This document shows positions 1-5,985 of a stretch of 8,222 nucleotides of DNA, piece after piece. Where the stretch lies: assembly GCA_001785175.1 (NCBI GenBank), contig MFSY01000056.1:1-8222 (forward strand), in the 5' to 3' direction. A model generated the notes under the pieces. The model did no database searches and was not told the DNA's origin. It was given only the letters and a program-made list of their open reading frames with translations. Numbering within the stretch: position 1 is the stretch's first letter; each line of letters starts with the position of its first letter. The position numbers were made by a program, and so were the translations under genes. The DNA is from Candidatus Muproteobacteria bacterium RIFCSPHIGHO2_01_FULL_65_16. GTDB lineage: Bacteria; Pseudomonadota; Gammaproteobacteria; Acidiferrobacterales; Sulfurifustaceae.

Positions 1-49
1 CGGCCACATTCAAAGCCGCAACCCCCTGATACGGAGTGCTTTTCCCGGC

Positions 50-688
50 TCAGCCGCGCCGGCGCTGGCGCAGCGCCTCGAAGACGGCCGGCAGCACCGA
101 GATTACGATGATCGCGGCGATCACGACGGAGAGGTTTTGCCTGACCCAGGGGATGTTGCCGAAAAAGTAGCCGGCCAGCACCAGCGACACGACCCAGAGC
201 AGGGCCGCGAGCACGCTCACCGTGAGGAAGCGTCCGTAGGGCATGCGGCCGACGCCGGCCACGAACGGGGCGAAGGTGCGGATGACGGGGATGAAACGCG
301 CGAGCACGATGGTCTTGACGCCGTAGCGCTCGTAGAAACCGCGGGTGCGTTCGAGGTGCTTGCGGTTCAGCCAGCGCGCACTCTCGTTGCGGAACACGCG
401 CGGGCCGAGATAGCGCCCGGCCCAGTAGTTGACGTTGTCCCCGGTGAGCGCCGCGGCCACGAGCACGGCCATCAGCCAGCGCACGTCCATGCCGCCCGCC
501 GCGGCGAGCGTGCCGGTGACGAACAGGAGCGAGTCGCCCGGCAGGAACGGCGTCACCACGAGCCCGGTCTCGGCGAAGACGATGACGAAGAGGAGCACGT
601 AGATCCACGCCCCGTAGTTCGCCAGAAACACGCCCAGGTGCCGGTCGAGGTGCAGGACGAGATCAACGAGTTGGACGATCCATTCCAC
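50..688 (-). CDS. DedA family inner-membrane protein, probable undecaprenyl phosphate transporter
   Basis: This 212-residue hydrophobic protein has the DedA (SNARE-associated/VTT) family pattern. Seen in the sequence: FAETGLVVTPFLPGDS at residues 38-53 with acidic E40 and D52, NYW.GR at 87-92, and the ARFIPVIRTF block at 130-139 with R131 and R137. These four charged residues align with those reported as essential in E. coli YqjA (E39, D51, R130, R136). Several membrane segments run to a short basic tail (RQRRRG). Family members are now thought to flip undecaprenyl phosphate back to the cytoplasmic side and are needed for membrane homeostasis. The start is GTG; a GGTGA stretch overlapping the stop of the upstream uppP gene lies 6 bases before it, so translation is probably coupled to uppP. 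An ATG 5 bases into the gene is in another frame. Which DedA paralogue this is cannot be told from the window. Confidence 0.93.
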   Translation of the reverse strand: MEWIVQLVDLVLHLDRHLGVFLANYGAWIYVLLFVIVFAETGLVVTPFLPGDSLLFVTGTLAAAGGMDVRWLMAVLVAAALTGDNVNYWAGRYLGPRVFRNESARWLNRKHLERTRGFYERYGVKTIVLARFIPVIRTFAPFVAGVGRMPYGRFLTVSVLAALLWVVSLVLAGYFFGNIPWVRQNLSVVIAAIIVISVLPAVFEALRQRRRG

Positions 689-694
689 GGGCGG

Positions 695-1495
695 TCACCA
701 GAAGTAGGCCAGCACCAGCAGTCCGAAGCCGATGCGGTACCAGGCGAACGGCCTGAAGGTGTGGCGCGCGACATAGACCAGGAAGGTCTTGACCACCACG
801 AGCGCCGTGAGGAACGCCATGACGAAACCGGCCGCGAACAGCAGCGTGTCTTCGGCGTGCAGCAGTTGCCGGCTCCGGAAGAGGTCGTAGAGCGTGGCGG
901 CGAACATCGTCGGCATGGCGAGGAAGAACGAGAACTCGGTGGCCGCGGTGCGCGACAGCCCCAGGAACAGTCCGCCCATGATGGTGGCCCCGGAGCGCGA
1001 CACGCCGGGAAAGAGCGAGAGCGTCTGGGCGAGGCCGACCTTGAGCGCGTCGAGCCGCGTGATCTCGCCGAGCGCGTGCACGCGCGCGCCGCGGTGCCGG
1101 TGCCGGTGCTCGATGAGCAGAATCGCGAAGCCGCCGGCGATGAGCGCCCCGGCCACGGTGAGTGGGTTGAAGAGATGGGCCTTGATGTATTTGTGCGCGA
1201 GCAGCCCGAGCGCCGCCGCGGGCAGAAAGGCGATGAACAGATTCAGCACGAAGCGGCGCTCGGGCGCGCGGTCGAGCCCGCCGGCGAGGTCGAGCAGCCT
1301 TGCGCGGTAAAACCACGCGACCCCGAGGATCGCGCCCAACTGGATGGAGATCTCGAAGGTCTTGGCGCGCTCGCCGGTGAAGCCGATGGCGTCGCCGACG
1401 ACGATGAGGTGGCCGGTGGACGACACCGGCAGGAACTCCGTGAGCCCCTCGACGACGCCGAGGATAAGCGCCTGAATCAGTAGTATTAAATCCAT
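695..1495 (-). CDS. uppP: Undecaprenyl-diphosphatase (UppP/BacA)
   Basis: This integral inner-membrane enzyme of 266 residues removes the terminal phosphate of undecaprenyl diphosphate, giving the C55-P carrier used for peptidoglycan and surface polysaccharides; overexpression of the family gives bacitracin resistance. Seen here: the N-terminal EGLTEFLPVSSTGH motif (E16, E20, S26, H29) and the second catalytic motif PGVSRSGAT at 163-171 with R167, separated by hydrophobic segments. The length is normal for the family. I chose the ATG at 1495, which begins MDLILLIQ as is usual; an in-frame TTG at 1516 would add seven residues but lies inside the CGCCAAG repeat. No strong Shine-Dalgarno sequence precedes the ATG. 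The stop is 6 bases before the dedA start, implying one transcript. A palindromic repeat element fills the gap to the upstream dihydroorotase gene. Confidence 0.96.
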   Translation of the reverse strand: MDLILLIQALILGVVEGLTEFLPVSSTGHLIVVGDAIGFTGERAKTFEISIQLGAILGVAWFYRARLLDLAGGLDRAPERRFVLNLFIAFLPAAALGLLAHKYIKAHLFNPLTVAGALIAGGFAILLIEHRHRHRGARVHALGEITRLDALKVGLAQTLSLFPGVSRSGATIMGGLFLGLSRTAATEFSFFLAMPTMFAATLYDLFRSRQLLHAEDTLLFAAGFVMAFLTALVVVKTFLVYVARHTFRPFAWYRIGFGLLVLAYFW

Positions 1496-1508
1496 ATTAT
1501 TATTCTTT

Positions 1509-1648
1509 ACCGCCAAGACGCCAAGAACGCCAAGGAATGTTTGGGGAGCAAAAGCAACTTCGAGTACCTGAACAACAGTCGAGGTGACTCATTCAAGAGA
1601 ACTTCTCCCGAGACCTTGTTTTCTTGGCGTTCTTGGCGCCTTGGCGGT
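1509..1648. repeat. Palindromic intergenic element made of CGCCAAG units
   Basis: Two 29-bp arms, 1509-1537 and 1620-1648, are inverted repeats of each other with 27 of 29 positions complementary. Each arm holds three tandem CGCCAAG units separated by 1-2 bases, so the repeat period is 8-9 bp. The 82-bp interior (1538-1619) is not repetitive but has its own pairing potential: GAGTACCT near 1563 with AGGTGACTC near 1582, and GGGGAG near 1544 with CTTCTCCC near 1603. The element begins 6 bases after the pyrC stop codon and ends 13 bases before the uppP ATG. Runs of this CGCCAAG type are familiar to me from intergenic regions of many environmental proteobacteria, but I cannot verify the copy number here. 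It could shape the mRNA 3' end of pyrC or be a non-autonomous mobile repeat. Confidence 0.88.
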
Positions 1649-1654
1649 TCAAAA

Positions 1655-2965
1655 TCATATTTGAAACTGTAGCGCTTTGCCGCGCACGCCCTCGCGGATG
1701 CGCCCCTTGTCGTAGGCGATCGCGCCGCCGACGATCGTATAGATCGGCCAGCCGACGAGCTCGCGCCCGCTGAAGGGCGACCAGCGCACCTTGGTGAGCA
1801 TGTCCTCGTCGCGCACGGGCCTGGTGCTGTCCATGTCAACCAGCGTCAGGTCCGCGTCCCAGCCCTCGACGATCTTGCCCTTGTTCGGGATGCGGTAGGC
1901 CTGCGCCGGGCCCCAGCACATCCATTTCTGGATTTCCGCCAGGGTGCAGCGGCCGTCCTTATACGCCGTGAGCATCAACGGCAGCGAGGTCTCGACGCCC
2001 GGCATGCCCGACGGTGCCTGGGGGTAGCCCCGGTGTTTTTCTTCCAGCGTGTGTGGCGCGTGATCGGTGGCGATGAAGTCTATGGTGCCGTCGCGCAGGC
2101 CGCGCCACAGGGCCGCGCTGTCTTCGGGCGCGCGCAGCGGCGGATTCATCTGCACCAGCGTCCCCTTGCTGGCGTAATCGCGGACGTCGAGAAAGAGGTG
2201 GTTCGGGGTCGCCTCGGCCGTGACCCACGCGGGCTTGTCGCGGCGCAGCAGCTCCACTTCTTCGCGCGTCGAGAGATGCAGGACGTGCAGCCGGCGGCGG
2301 TATTTCTGCGCCAGCGCGAGCGCGCGCGCGGTCGCAAGCCGGGCGCTTTCGTTGTCGCGCACGAGCGAATGCGTGGCGGGATCGGTGCGCCCGGCGAATT
2401 CGCCGGCGCGCGCGCGGATGCGCGCCTCGTCCTCGGCGTGCACCGCGATCAGGCGCGTCCCGTTGGCGAAGATCCGTTCCAGGTCCTCGGGCCGGTCCAC
2501 CAGCAGGCTGCCGGTGCTCGCGCCCATGAAGACCTTTATGCCGCAGGCGGGAGCGGCGCGGTTGATCTCGTCCAGGTTGTCCGGCGTGGCGCCGATGAAG
2601 AAGCCGTAGTTGGCGACGCATTTCTCCGCCGCGCGCCCGAGCTTGTCGTCCAGCGCCGCCTGGCTCACCGTCGGCGGGTCGGTGTTGGGCATGTCGAGGA
2701 AGCCGGTCACCCCGCCCTTGACCGCGGCGCGCGCGCCGCTCGCCAGATCTTCCTTGTACTCCCGTCCCGGCTCGCGGAAATGCACCTGCGCGTCAATGAC
2801 GCCGGGCAGGAGCAGCTTGCCCGCGGCGTCAATCGTTTCATCGGCTTCGGCGCCGAGACGCCGGGCGATGCGCGCGATGCGGCCGTCGGCGCAGAGCAGA
2901 TCGCCTTCGAATGTTGACCCGTCGGGGCGCGCGATGCTGGCGTTGCGGATCAGGAGCGAGGTCAA
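1655..2965 (-). CDS. pyrC: Dihydroorotase, amidohydrolase superfamily, QVHFREPG subtype
   Basis: This 436-residue cytoplasmic metalloenzyme should interconvert carbamoyl-aspartate and dihydroorotate in pyrimidine synthesis. Visible motifs in order: QVHFREPG (60-67), GGVTGFLDMPNT (84-95), GIKVFMGAS (142-150) with K144 as the likely carboxylated metal-bridging lysine, H176 in VHAED, H230 in LHLST, the substrate-side NPPLR (274-278), and IATDHAPHT with the catalytic D301. The first histidine of the usual HxH metal motif is a glutamine (Q60). I recall the same substitution in a recognised dihydroorotase subfamily, so this need not mean loss of activity. The start is TTG at 2965; an in-frame stop lies 27 bases upstream and no better start exists between them. 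dksA lies 70 bp upstream on the same strand without an obvious terminator. Allantoinase or hydantoinase function is less likely given the REPG and MPNT motifs. Confidence 0.9.
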   Translation of the reverse strand: MTSLLIRNASIARPDGSTFEGDLLCADGRIARIARRLGAEADETIDAAGKLLLPGVIDAQVHFREPGREYKEDLASGARAAVKGGVTGFLDMPNTDPPTVSQAALDDKLGRAAEKCVANYGFFIGATPDNLDEINRAAPACGIKVFMGASTGSLLVDRPEDLERIFANGTRLIAVHAEDEARIRARAGEFAGRTDPATHSLVRDNESARLATARALALAQKYRRRLHVLHLSTREEVELLRRDKPAWVTAEATPNHLFLDVRDYASKGTLVQMNPPLRAPEDSAALWRGLRDGTIDFIATDHAPHTLEEKHRGYPQAPSGMPGVETSLPLMLTAYKDGRCTLAEIQKWMCWGPAQAYRIPNKGKIVEGWDADLTLVDMDSTRPVRDEDMLTKVRWSPFSGRELVGWPIYTIVGGAIAYDKGRIREGVRGKALQFQI

Positions 2966-3035
2966 CAGGCGATCTCTGGCTGGGGGCGGTTAGCGCGGGG
3001 CGGGGAGATGCGCCTGGGGGGCGGGCGGGGGCCGA

Positions 3036-3491
3036 TCAGCCCATCTTTTTTTCGCGGATCTCATCCAGGGTCTTGCAGTCAATGCAGAGCTCCGCCGTCG
3101 GTCGCGCCTCCAGGCGATCGAGGCCGATCTCCACGCCGCAGACGTCGCAATAGCCGTAATCGCCGGTCTCCATGCGCGCGAGCGACTCGTCAATCTTCTT
3201 GATGAGCTTGCGCTCGCGGTCGCGCGAGCGCAGCTCGAGCGACATGTCGGTCTCCTGGCTCGCGCGGTCGTTCGGGTCCGGCGGGTTGTCCGGCTCGTCG
3301 CGCATCTGGTGCACGGTGCGGGTGATCTCGTCCTCCAGTTCCCGGCGCCAGGCGAGGAGCTTGCCGTGGAAATGCTCCTGCTGTTTCTTGTTCATGTATT
3401 TTTCGCCCTTTTTGGCGGCGTAGGGCTTGATTCCGAGGAATAGGGAGGACTGATCCTTGGATTGTTCCTTGCGTTTCCGGGTAGCCGGCAT
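3036..3491 (-). CDS. dksA: RNA polymerase-binding transcription factor DksA
   Basis: The 151-residue protein matches E. coli DksA in length and layout. It binds in the RNA polymerase secondary channel and, with ppGpp, represses stable RNA promoters and activates amino-acid promoters. The coiled-coil tip residues are present in DPNDRASQE: D72, D75 and A77, equivalent to the functional DxxDxA of E. coli. The four zinc-binding cysteines are C115 and C118 (CDVC) and C136 and C139 (CIDC), framed by the conserved GVEIG.DRLEARPTA.LC block. The N-terminal arm also contains the family's KPY...GE.YMN segment. The ATG at 3491 is preceded by AGGAG with 7 bases of spacing. A candidate sigma-70 promoter lies about 60 bp upstream. 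The tRNA-Glu promoter at the other end of the window has a GC-rich discriminator of the type DksA controls, though the two are not adjacent. Confidence 0.97.
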   Translation of the reverse strand: MPATRKRKEQSKDQSSLFLGIKPYAAKKGEKYMNKKQQEHFHGKLLAWRRELEDEITRTVHQMRDEPDNPPDPNDRASQETDMSLELRSRDRERKLIKKIDESLARMETGDYGYCDVCGVEIGLDRLEARPTAELCIDCKTLDEIREKKMG

Positions 3492-3551
3492 GCGTCAACT
3501 CCTGTGATAATAGGCCCGAAAATCCGGGGGGCCGAAAAAAATAAGCGCGAA

Positions 3552-3580
3552 TCTATACCAGAAAGGTCCGATGGTCGCAA
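3552..3580 (-). promoter_or_regulatory. Candidate sigma-70 promoter for dksA
   Basis: On the minus strand TTGCGA (3580-3575) is followed after exactly 17 bases by TATAGA (3557-3552). Each box matches the consensus at four of six positions. Transcription would begin near 3545 and give a leader of about 50 bases with a run of seven T and a GC-rich inverted repeat (GGCCC/GGGCC) before the AGGAG of dksA. This is inferred from sequence alone. A TATTAT at 3512-3507 was considered, but it would start the transcript at or inside the ribosome binding site. Confidence 0.4.
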
Positions 3581-3614
3581 GGAGGTTCTTACCGGTGGAA
3601 ACAGCGGGCGCCCC

Positions 3615-3704
3615 ATGCCTTTGCAGGCCCTGATTTTCGACGTTGACGGGACCCTGGCCGACACCGAGGGCGACGGGCGCCGGGACCACGGTTCCCGGCT
3701 TTGA
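3615..3704 (+). pseudogene. 5' remnant of a CbbY-like HAD phosphatase gene
   Basis: The reading frame from ATG 3615 encodes 29 residues beginning MPLQALIFDVDGTLADTE. This is HAD motif I (DVDGT, the nucleophile aspartate and its acid partner) in the exact N-terminal context of CbbY/phosphoglycolate phosphatase-like enzymes. The next codons (GDGRRD) can still be aligned with the ERDGHRV that, as I remember it, follows in that family. After that the similarity ends and the frame stops at 3702-3704. Intact proteins have about 220-250 residues, so some 90 percent is missing and none of motifs II-IV is found in the 62 bp before the next gene. The best reading is a deletion that removed the rest of the gene. 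A strong AAGGAGGT at 3579-3586 is too far from this ATG; it is 8 bases before a GTG (3595) that opens only a 12-codon frame. A functional short peptide is unlikely. Confidence 0.72.
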
Positions 3705-3766
3705 ACATACCGGGGCCGGTTTCGCCGTGGTGATTTGTTCAGAGCTTTACTTGCGGCCCGGCCGAA

Positions 3767-4210
3767 TCAGACGCGAAGCACGCCTTCGAGATGCTTCGGC
3801 AGCTCGCGCGCATCTATGTCGCCGAGGTCCTTGTCGAGCGCGGCGACCACGAGCGCCGCCGTCGCGGGCGTCAGCGCCGCGCGCAGCATTCCCAGAAAAC
3901 GCGGCTCGGCGACCAGCACCAGCTGCGCGTAGCGCCGATGGGTGCGGCCCTCGTCCAGCAGCCCGGCCAGCTCCCGGGCGAACCGTTCGGCGAGTTGCTC
4001 GGTCGGCTCGTGCTCCTTGCCCAGGGCATGGCGCCCCACGCCGTGGGAGTCGAAGCTCCGGCCCGGCTTGTCCGCCCCGATGTCCTGGTTTTTCAGCCTG
4101 CCCGACGGATGCGGAATATCCCGGATCAACCCGAGGCCCTTGCCCGGACCGGTGCTTTCAAAGATGCGCGCGCCGCCGCGGTGCGCGACCAGGATCCAGG
4201 TGTTGGTCAT
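3767..4210 (-). CDS. Host_attach family protein (protein required for attachment to host cells)
   Basis: The 147-residue soluble protein begins MTNTWILVAHRGGARIFE, the hallmark of the Host_attach family (Pfam PF10116 as I recall), followed by DIPHPSGRLKNQDIGADKPGRSFDS (31-55) and HEPTEQLAERFARELAGLLDEG (67-88). The second half carries LVLVAEPRFLGMLRAAL (97-113). The family name comes from an Agrobacterium attachment phenotype. The fold is related to archaeal/eukaryotic release-factor domains, so a ribosome-associated role has also been proposed; nothing in this window decides between these. There is no signal peptide or membrane segment. The frame stays open for 40 codons upstream, but the ATG at 4210 matches the family start. 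No convincing Shine-Dalgarno sequence precedes it. The gene is divergent from the small gene at 4382 and converges on the HAD remnant. Confidence 0.88.
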   Translation of the reverse strand: MTNTWILVAHRGGARIFESTGPGKGLGLIRDIPHPSGRLKNQDIGADKPGRSFDSHGVGRHALGKEHEPTEQLAERFARELAGLLDEGRTHRRYAQLVLVAEPRFLGMLRAALTPATAALVVAALDKDLGDIDARELPKHLEGVLRV

Positions 4211-4313
4211 GACGATTATTTGCCGGTGTCGCCTGTGCTTCGTTCGAATGATAGTCGCAAAATCCGCCACACGCGCGGCATCGGGGATTCTACGTATATC
4301 CGCGGCATGGCGG

Positions 4314-4329
4314 CGGCACGTTCCTTGCA
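4314..4329 (+). promoter_or_regulatory. Candidate sigma-54 (-24/-12) promoter of the 63-codon gene
   Basis: The sequence cGGCACGttccTTGCA matches the RpoN consensus TGGCACG-N4-TTGCW at every specified position except the first (C for T). The invariant GG (4315-4316) and GC (4327-4328) are separated by exactly 10 bases. Transcription would start near 4340, about 42 bases before the ATG at 4382. A sigma-54 promoter needs an activator bound upstream. An 8-bp direct repeat CGCGGCAT (4274-4281 and 4301-4308) is present but is only a weak candidate site. No good sigma-70 promoter was found in the same gap. Confidence 0.5.
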
Positions 4330-4381
4330 AAATATCTTGCGGAAGGAATTTCTGTCATCTGCGAACAAACGGAGGTGTGCC

Positions 4382-4573
4382 ATGACAGCACTGACGCATA
4401 CGGCGATTTTCCCCTGGCAGAAGGCGCCGGCGGATGTTCCGTTCGGCGGGGAGGACGAGACCGCGGCCATGGTCTATGTCGGCGATATCTACGCGCTGCT
4501 GGAGCTTGACCGGTTTCTGGAAAGCGCCGGCGGAAGCCGGGAGCAGGAACCGGCCTGGCCCTTCATTCGATAG
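4382..4573 (+). CDS. Small acidic protein of unknown function (63 residues)
   Basis: I do not recognise this protein. It begins MTALTHTAIFPWQKAP, has no signal peptide or membrane segment, and contains a possible short helix (VGDIYALLELDRFLESAG, 33-50) with acidic character before a C-terminal EPAWPFIR. The case for a real gene is the ATG 6 bases after a consensus GGAGGT, and a sigma-54-like promoter at the right distance. Its frame stays open far upstream (to 3791) only as the antisense of the Host_attach gene. It ends 11 bases inside the 3' end of the convergent sulfurtransferase gene. Its role might be tied to conditions that activate RpoN, but that is inference. It could still be a chance frame. 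Confidence 0.6.
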   Translation: MTALTHTAIFPWQKAPADVPFGGEDETAAMVYVGDIYALLELDRFLESAGGSREQEPAWPFIR

Positions 4574-5378
4574 GCGCGTCGGGGCTGTTGCCCCATTCCG
4601 ACCACGACCCCGGGTAACCCCGGACGTTGGGGTAGCCGAGGTGTTTCAAGACAAAATAGGTATGGGAGGAGCGGTGGTGGGTCTGGCAGTAGACGACGAT
4701 CTCCTTGTCGGGCGTCACGCCGATCGCCGCGAGCATCTCTCTCAGTTCCGCCGCGGGCCTCAGGCGCAGGCCGTGGACCCGGTCCATGGCGTTCACCCAG
4801 TCGAAATTCACCGCCCCCGGTATGTGGCCGCCGCGCGCGGCGCGCATGATCTCGCCGCGGTACTCACCCGGACTGCGGGCGTCGAGCAGCACCACCCCGG
4901 GATCGCGCAGGTGCGCGAGGATGTAATTCCGGTCCGCGATTCCCGCCCCGGTAAGCCTGACCTGATAATGGCTGCGCGGGCGCGCGACGGCCTCATTCGC
5001 CACCGGCCGGTGTTCGCTCTCCCACGCCTCCAGGCCGCCGTTCAGCATGGAATAGGCCTTGTGGCCGATGACATCGAGGGTCCACAGCAGGCGCGCGGTG
5101 CGGGAGTTGCCTTCCTCGTCATAGGCGACCACGTGCGTGTCCGGCGTCAGGCCGATGGCGCTGAACAGCTCCGACAGCTGCGCCTCGTCCGGCAGCATCC
5201 CCTGCGCCGGCGGCTGGACGTGCACCAGACTGGCGTAGTCGAGATGCACGGCGCCGGGCAGATGGATCTCGGCATAGGTTTCCGGCCGGTCCAGGTCCAC
5301 GAGCAGGAGGTTTTTTTCTCCCAGATGCGGCTCGAGTTCGGCGGGTTCAATCAGCAAAGGCAACAAGGGCGGCGCCAT
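4563..5378 (-). CDS. Two-domain rhodanese sulfurtransferase
   Basis: This 271-residue protein has two rhodanese domains and probably transfers sulfane sulfur from thiosulfate or 3-mercaptopyruvate to an acceptor in the cytoplasm. The N-terminal domain (about 10-125) has LLLVDLDRPETYAEIHLPGAVHLDY but an aspartate (D87, in VVAYDEEG) where a catalytic cysteine would sit, so it is the usual inactive domain. The C-terminal domain (about 145-270) has LLDARSPGEYRG, the HIPGAVNFDW motif, and the active loop YCQTHHRSSHTY with the catalytic C231. That loop differs from the CRKGVT and CGSGVT loops of classical thiosulfate and mercaptopyruvate sulfurtransferases, so the donor cannot be assigned. The ATG at 5378 lacks a strong Shine-Dalgarno sequence. 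The gene is divergent from queD (129-bp gap) and overlaps the small gene at its 3' end. Confidence 0.93.
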   Translation of the reverse strand: MAPPLLPLLIEPAELEPHLGEKNLLLVDLDRPETYAEIHLPGAVHLDYASLVHVQPPAQGMLPDEAQLSELFSAIGLTPDTHVVAYDEEGNSRTARLLWTLDVIGHKAYSMLNGGLEAWESEHRPVANEAVARPRSHYQVRLTGAGIADRNYILAHLRDPGVVLLDARSPGEYRGEIMRAARGGHIPGAVNFDWVNAMDRVHGLRLRPAAELREMLAAIGVTPDKEIVVYCQTHHRSSHTYFVLKHLGYPNVRGYPGSWSEWGNSPDAPIE

Positions 5379-5507
5379 TTATTTGATTCCGTGTGATCAA
5401 ACGGCCATTTTAGCGTGCCCGGGAGCAGCGCGAAACCAGTTTGAGCGGTTTTCCGGCGACGGCTAAAGGGTTTAAACTACGTCTACTCGGTTGCAGCAGG
5501 TTCATCC

Positions 5508-5879
5508 GTGGAAATATTCAAGCTTTTCACCATCGAGGCGGCGCACCGCCTGCCGCAACTGCCGGAGGACCACAAGTGCCGCCGCCTGCACGGCCATTCG
5601 TTCGCCATCGAGGTCCATGTCACCGGACCGGTGCAACCGCGGGAAGGCTGGGTGCAGGATTTCGCCGACATCGGCCGCGCGTTCGGGCCGTTGCACGATG
5701 AGCTCGATCACACGTATCTGAACGACATCCCCGGACTGGAAAATCCGACCAGCGAGAATCTCGCCCGCTGGATCTGGCGCCGCCTGAAACCGGCGCTTCC
5801 CATGCTCTCCCAGGTGGTGGTGCGGGAGACCTGTACCGCGGGCTGCATCTATCGGGGAGAGGATGAAAAGCAAGAATAG
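5508..5879 (+). CDS. queD: 6-carboxytetrahydropterin synthase QueD
   Basis: The 123-residue enzyme converts 7,8-dihydroneopterin triphosphate to 6-carboxytetrahydropterin, the second step to queuosine and other deazapurines. Zinc ligands H13, H28 and H30 and the catalytic C24 lie in AAHRL and [10 protein letters not shown]67 and H68 (ELDHTYLND) form the catalytic dyad, and E107 in RETCTAG binds the pterin. [12 protein letters not shown] (75-86) is also conserved. The E. coli protein, as I recall it, ends at CIYRGE. Here the same residues (113-118) are followed by five more (DEKQE) and a stop supplied by the adjoining repeat element. The start is GTG at 5508, with an AGCAGG about 8 bases before it; [15 protein letters not shown] fits the family. 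No other queuosine gene is in the window. Confidence 0.95.
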   Translation: MEIFKLFTIEAAHRLPQLPEDHKCRRLHGHSFAIEVHVTGPVQPREGWVQDFADIGRAFGPLHDELDHTYLNDIPGLENPTSENLARWIWRRLKPALPMLSQVVVRETCTAGCIYRGEDEKQE

Positions 5880-5985
5880 ACAGGATTCACAGGATTTCAC
5901 AAGATTAACAGGATTCCTTCGGGGAGAAGATGAAAAGCAGGAATAGACAGGATTAACAGGATTTCACAAGATTAACAGGATTCCT
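5852..5985 (+). repeat. 67-bp tandem duplication spanning the 3' end of queD
   Basis: Bases 5852-5918 and 5919-5985 are adjacent direct copies of 67 bp with three mismatches. The first copy contains the last nine codons of queD, its TAG stop and the first CAGGATT units. The second repeats all of this outside the gene, including a non-functional copy of the queD end (GGGGAGAAGATGAAAAGCAG). The high identity suggests a fairly recent duplication, or one kept uniform by conversion. Confidence 0.92.

Noticed and set aside
137..1483. 448-codon open frame on the plus strand
   Set aside because: It is the antisense of dedA and uppP. Its product is an E/R/H/G-rich low-complexity string typical of GC-rich shadow frames, while both minus-strand genes have clear family motifs.
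1496..1516. TTG start at 1516 adding MAVKNNN to UppP
   Set aside because: It falls in the CGCCAAG repeat and lengthens the protein before its conserved first residues; ATG 1495 is the family start.
3595..3633. 12-codon GTG frame after a strong AAGGAGGT
   Set aside because: It is very short, with no amino-acid run suggesting an attenuator. The Shine-Dalgarno match is more likely a leftover of the damaged HAD gene or coincidence; it also overlaps the candidate dksA -35 box on the other strand.
3709..3720. ACCGGGGCCGGT palindrome as a terminator
   Set aside because: It has only a two-base loop and no T run on either strand.
4254..4269. Sigma-54-like TGGCGGATTTTGC on the minus strand before the Host_attach gene
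   Set aside because: GG and GC are separated by 8 bases, not 10.
3791..4381. Upstream extension of the 63-codon gene to a 260-residue protein
   Set aside because: This part is antisense to the Host_attach gene. The consensus ribosome binding site puts the start at 4382.
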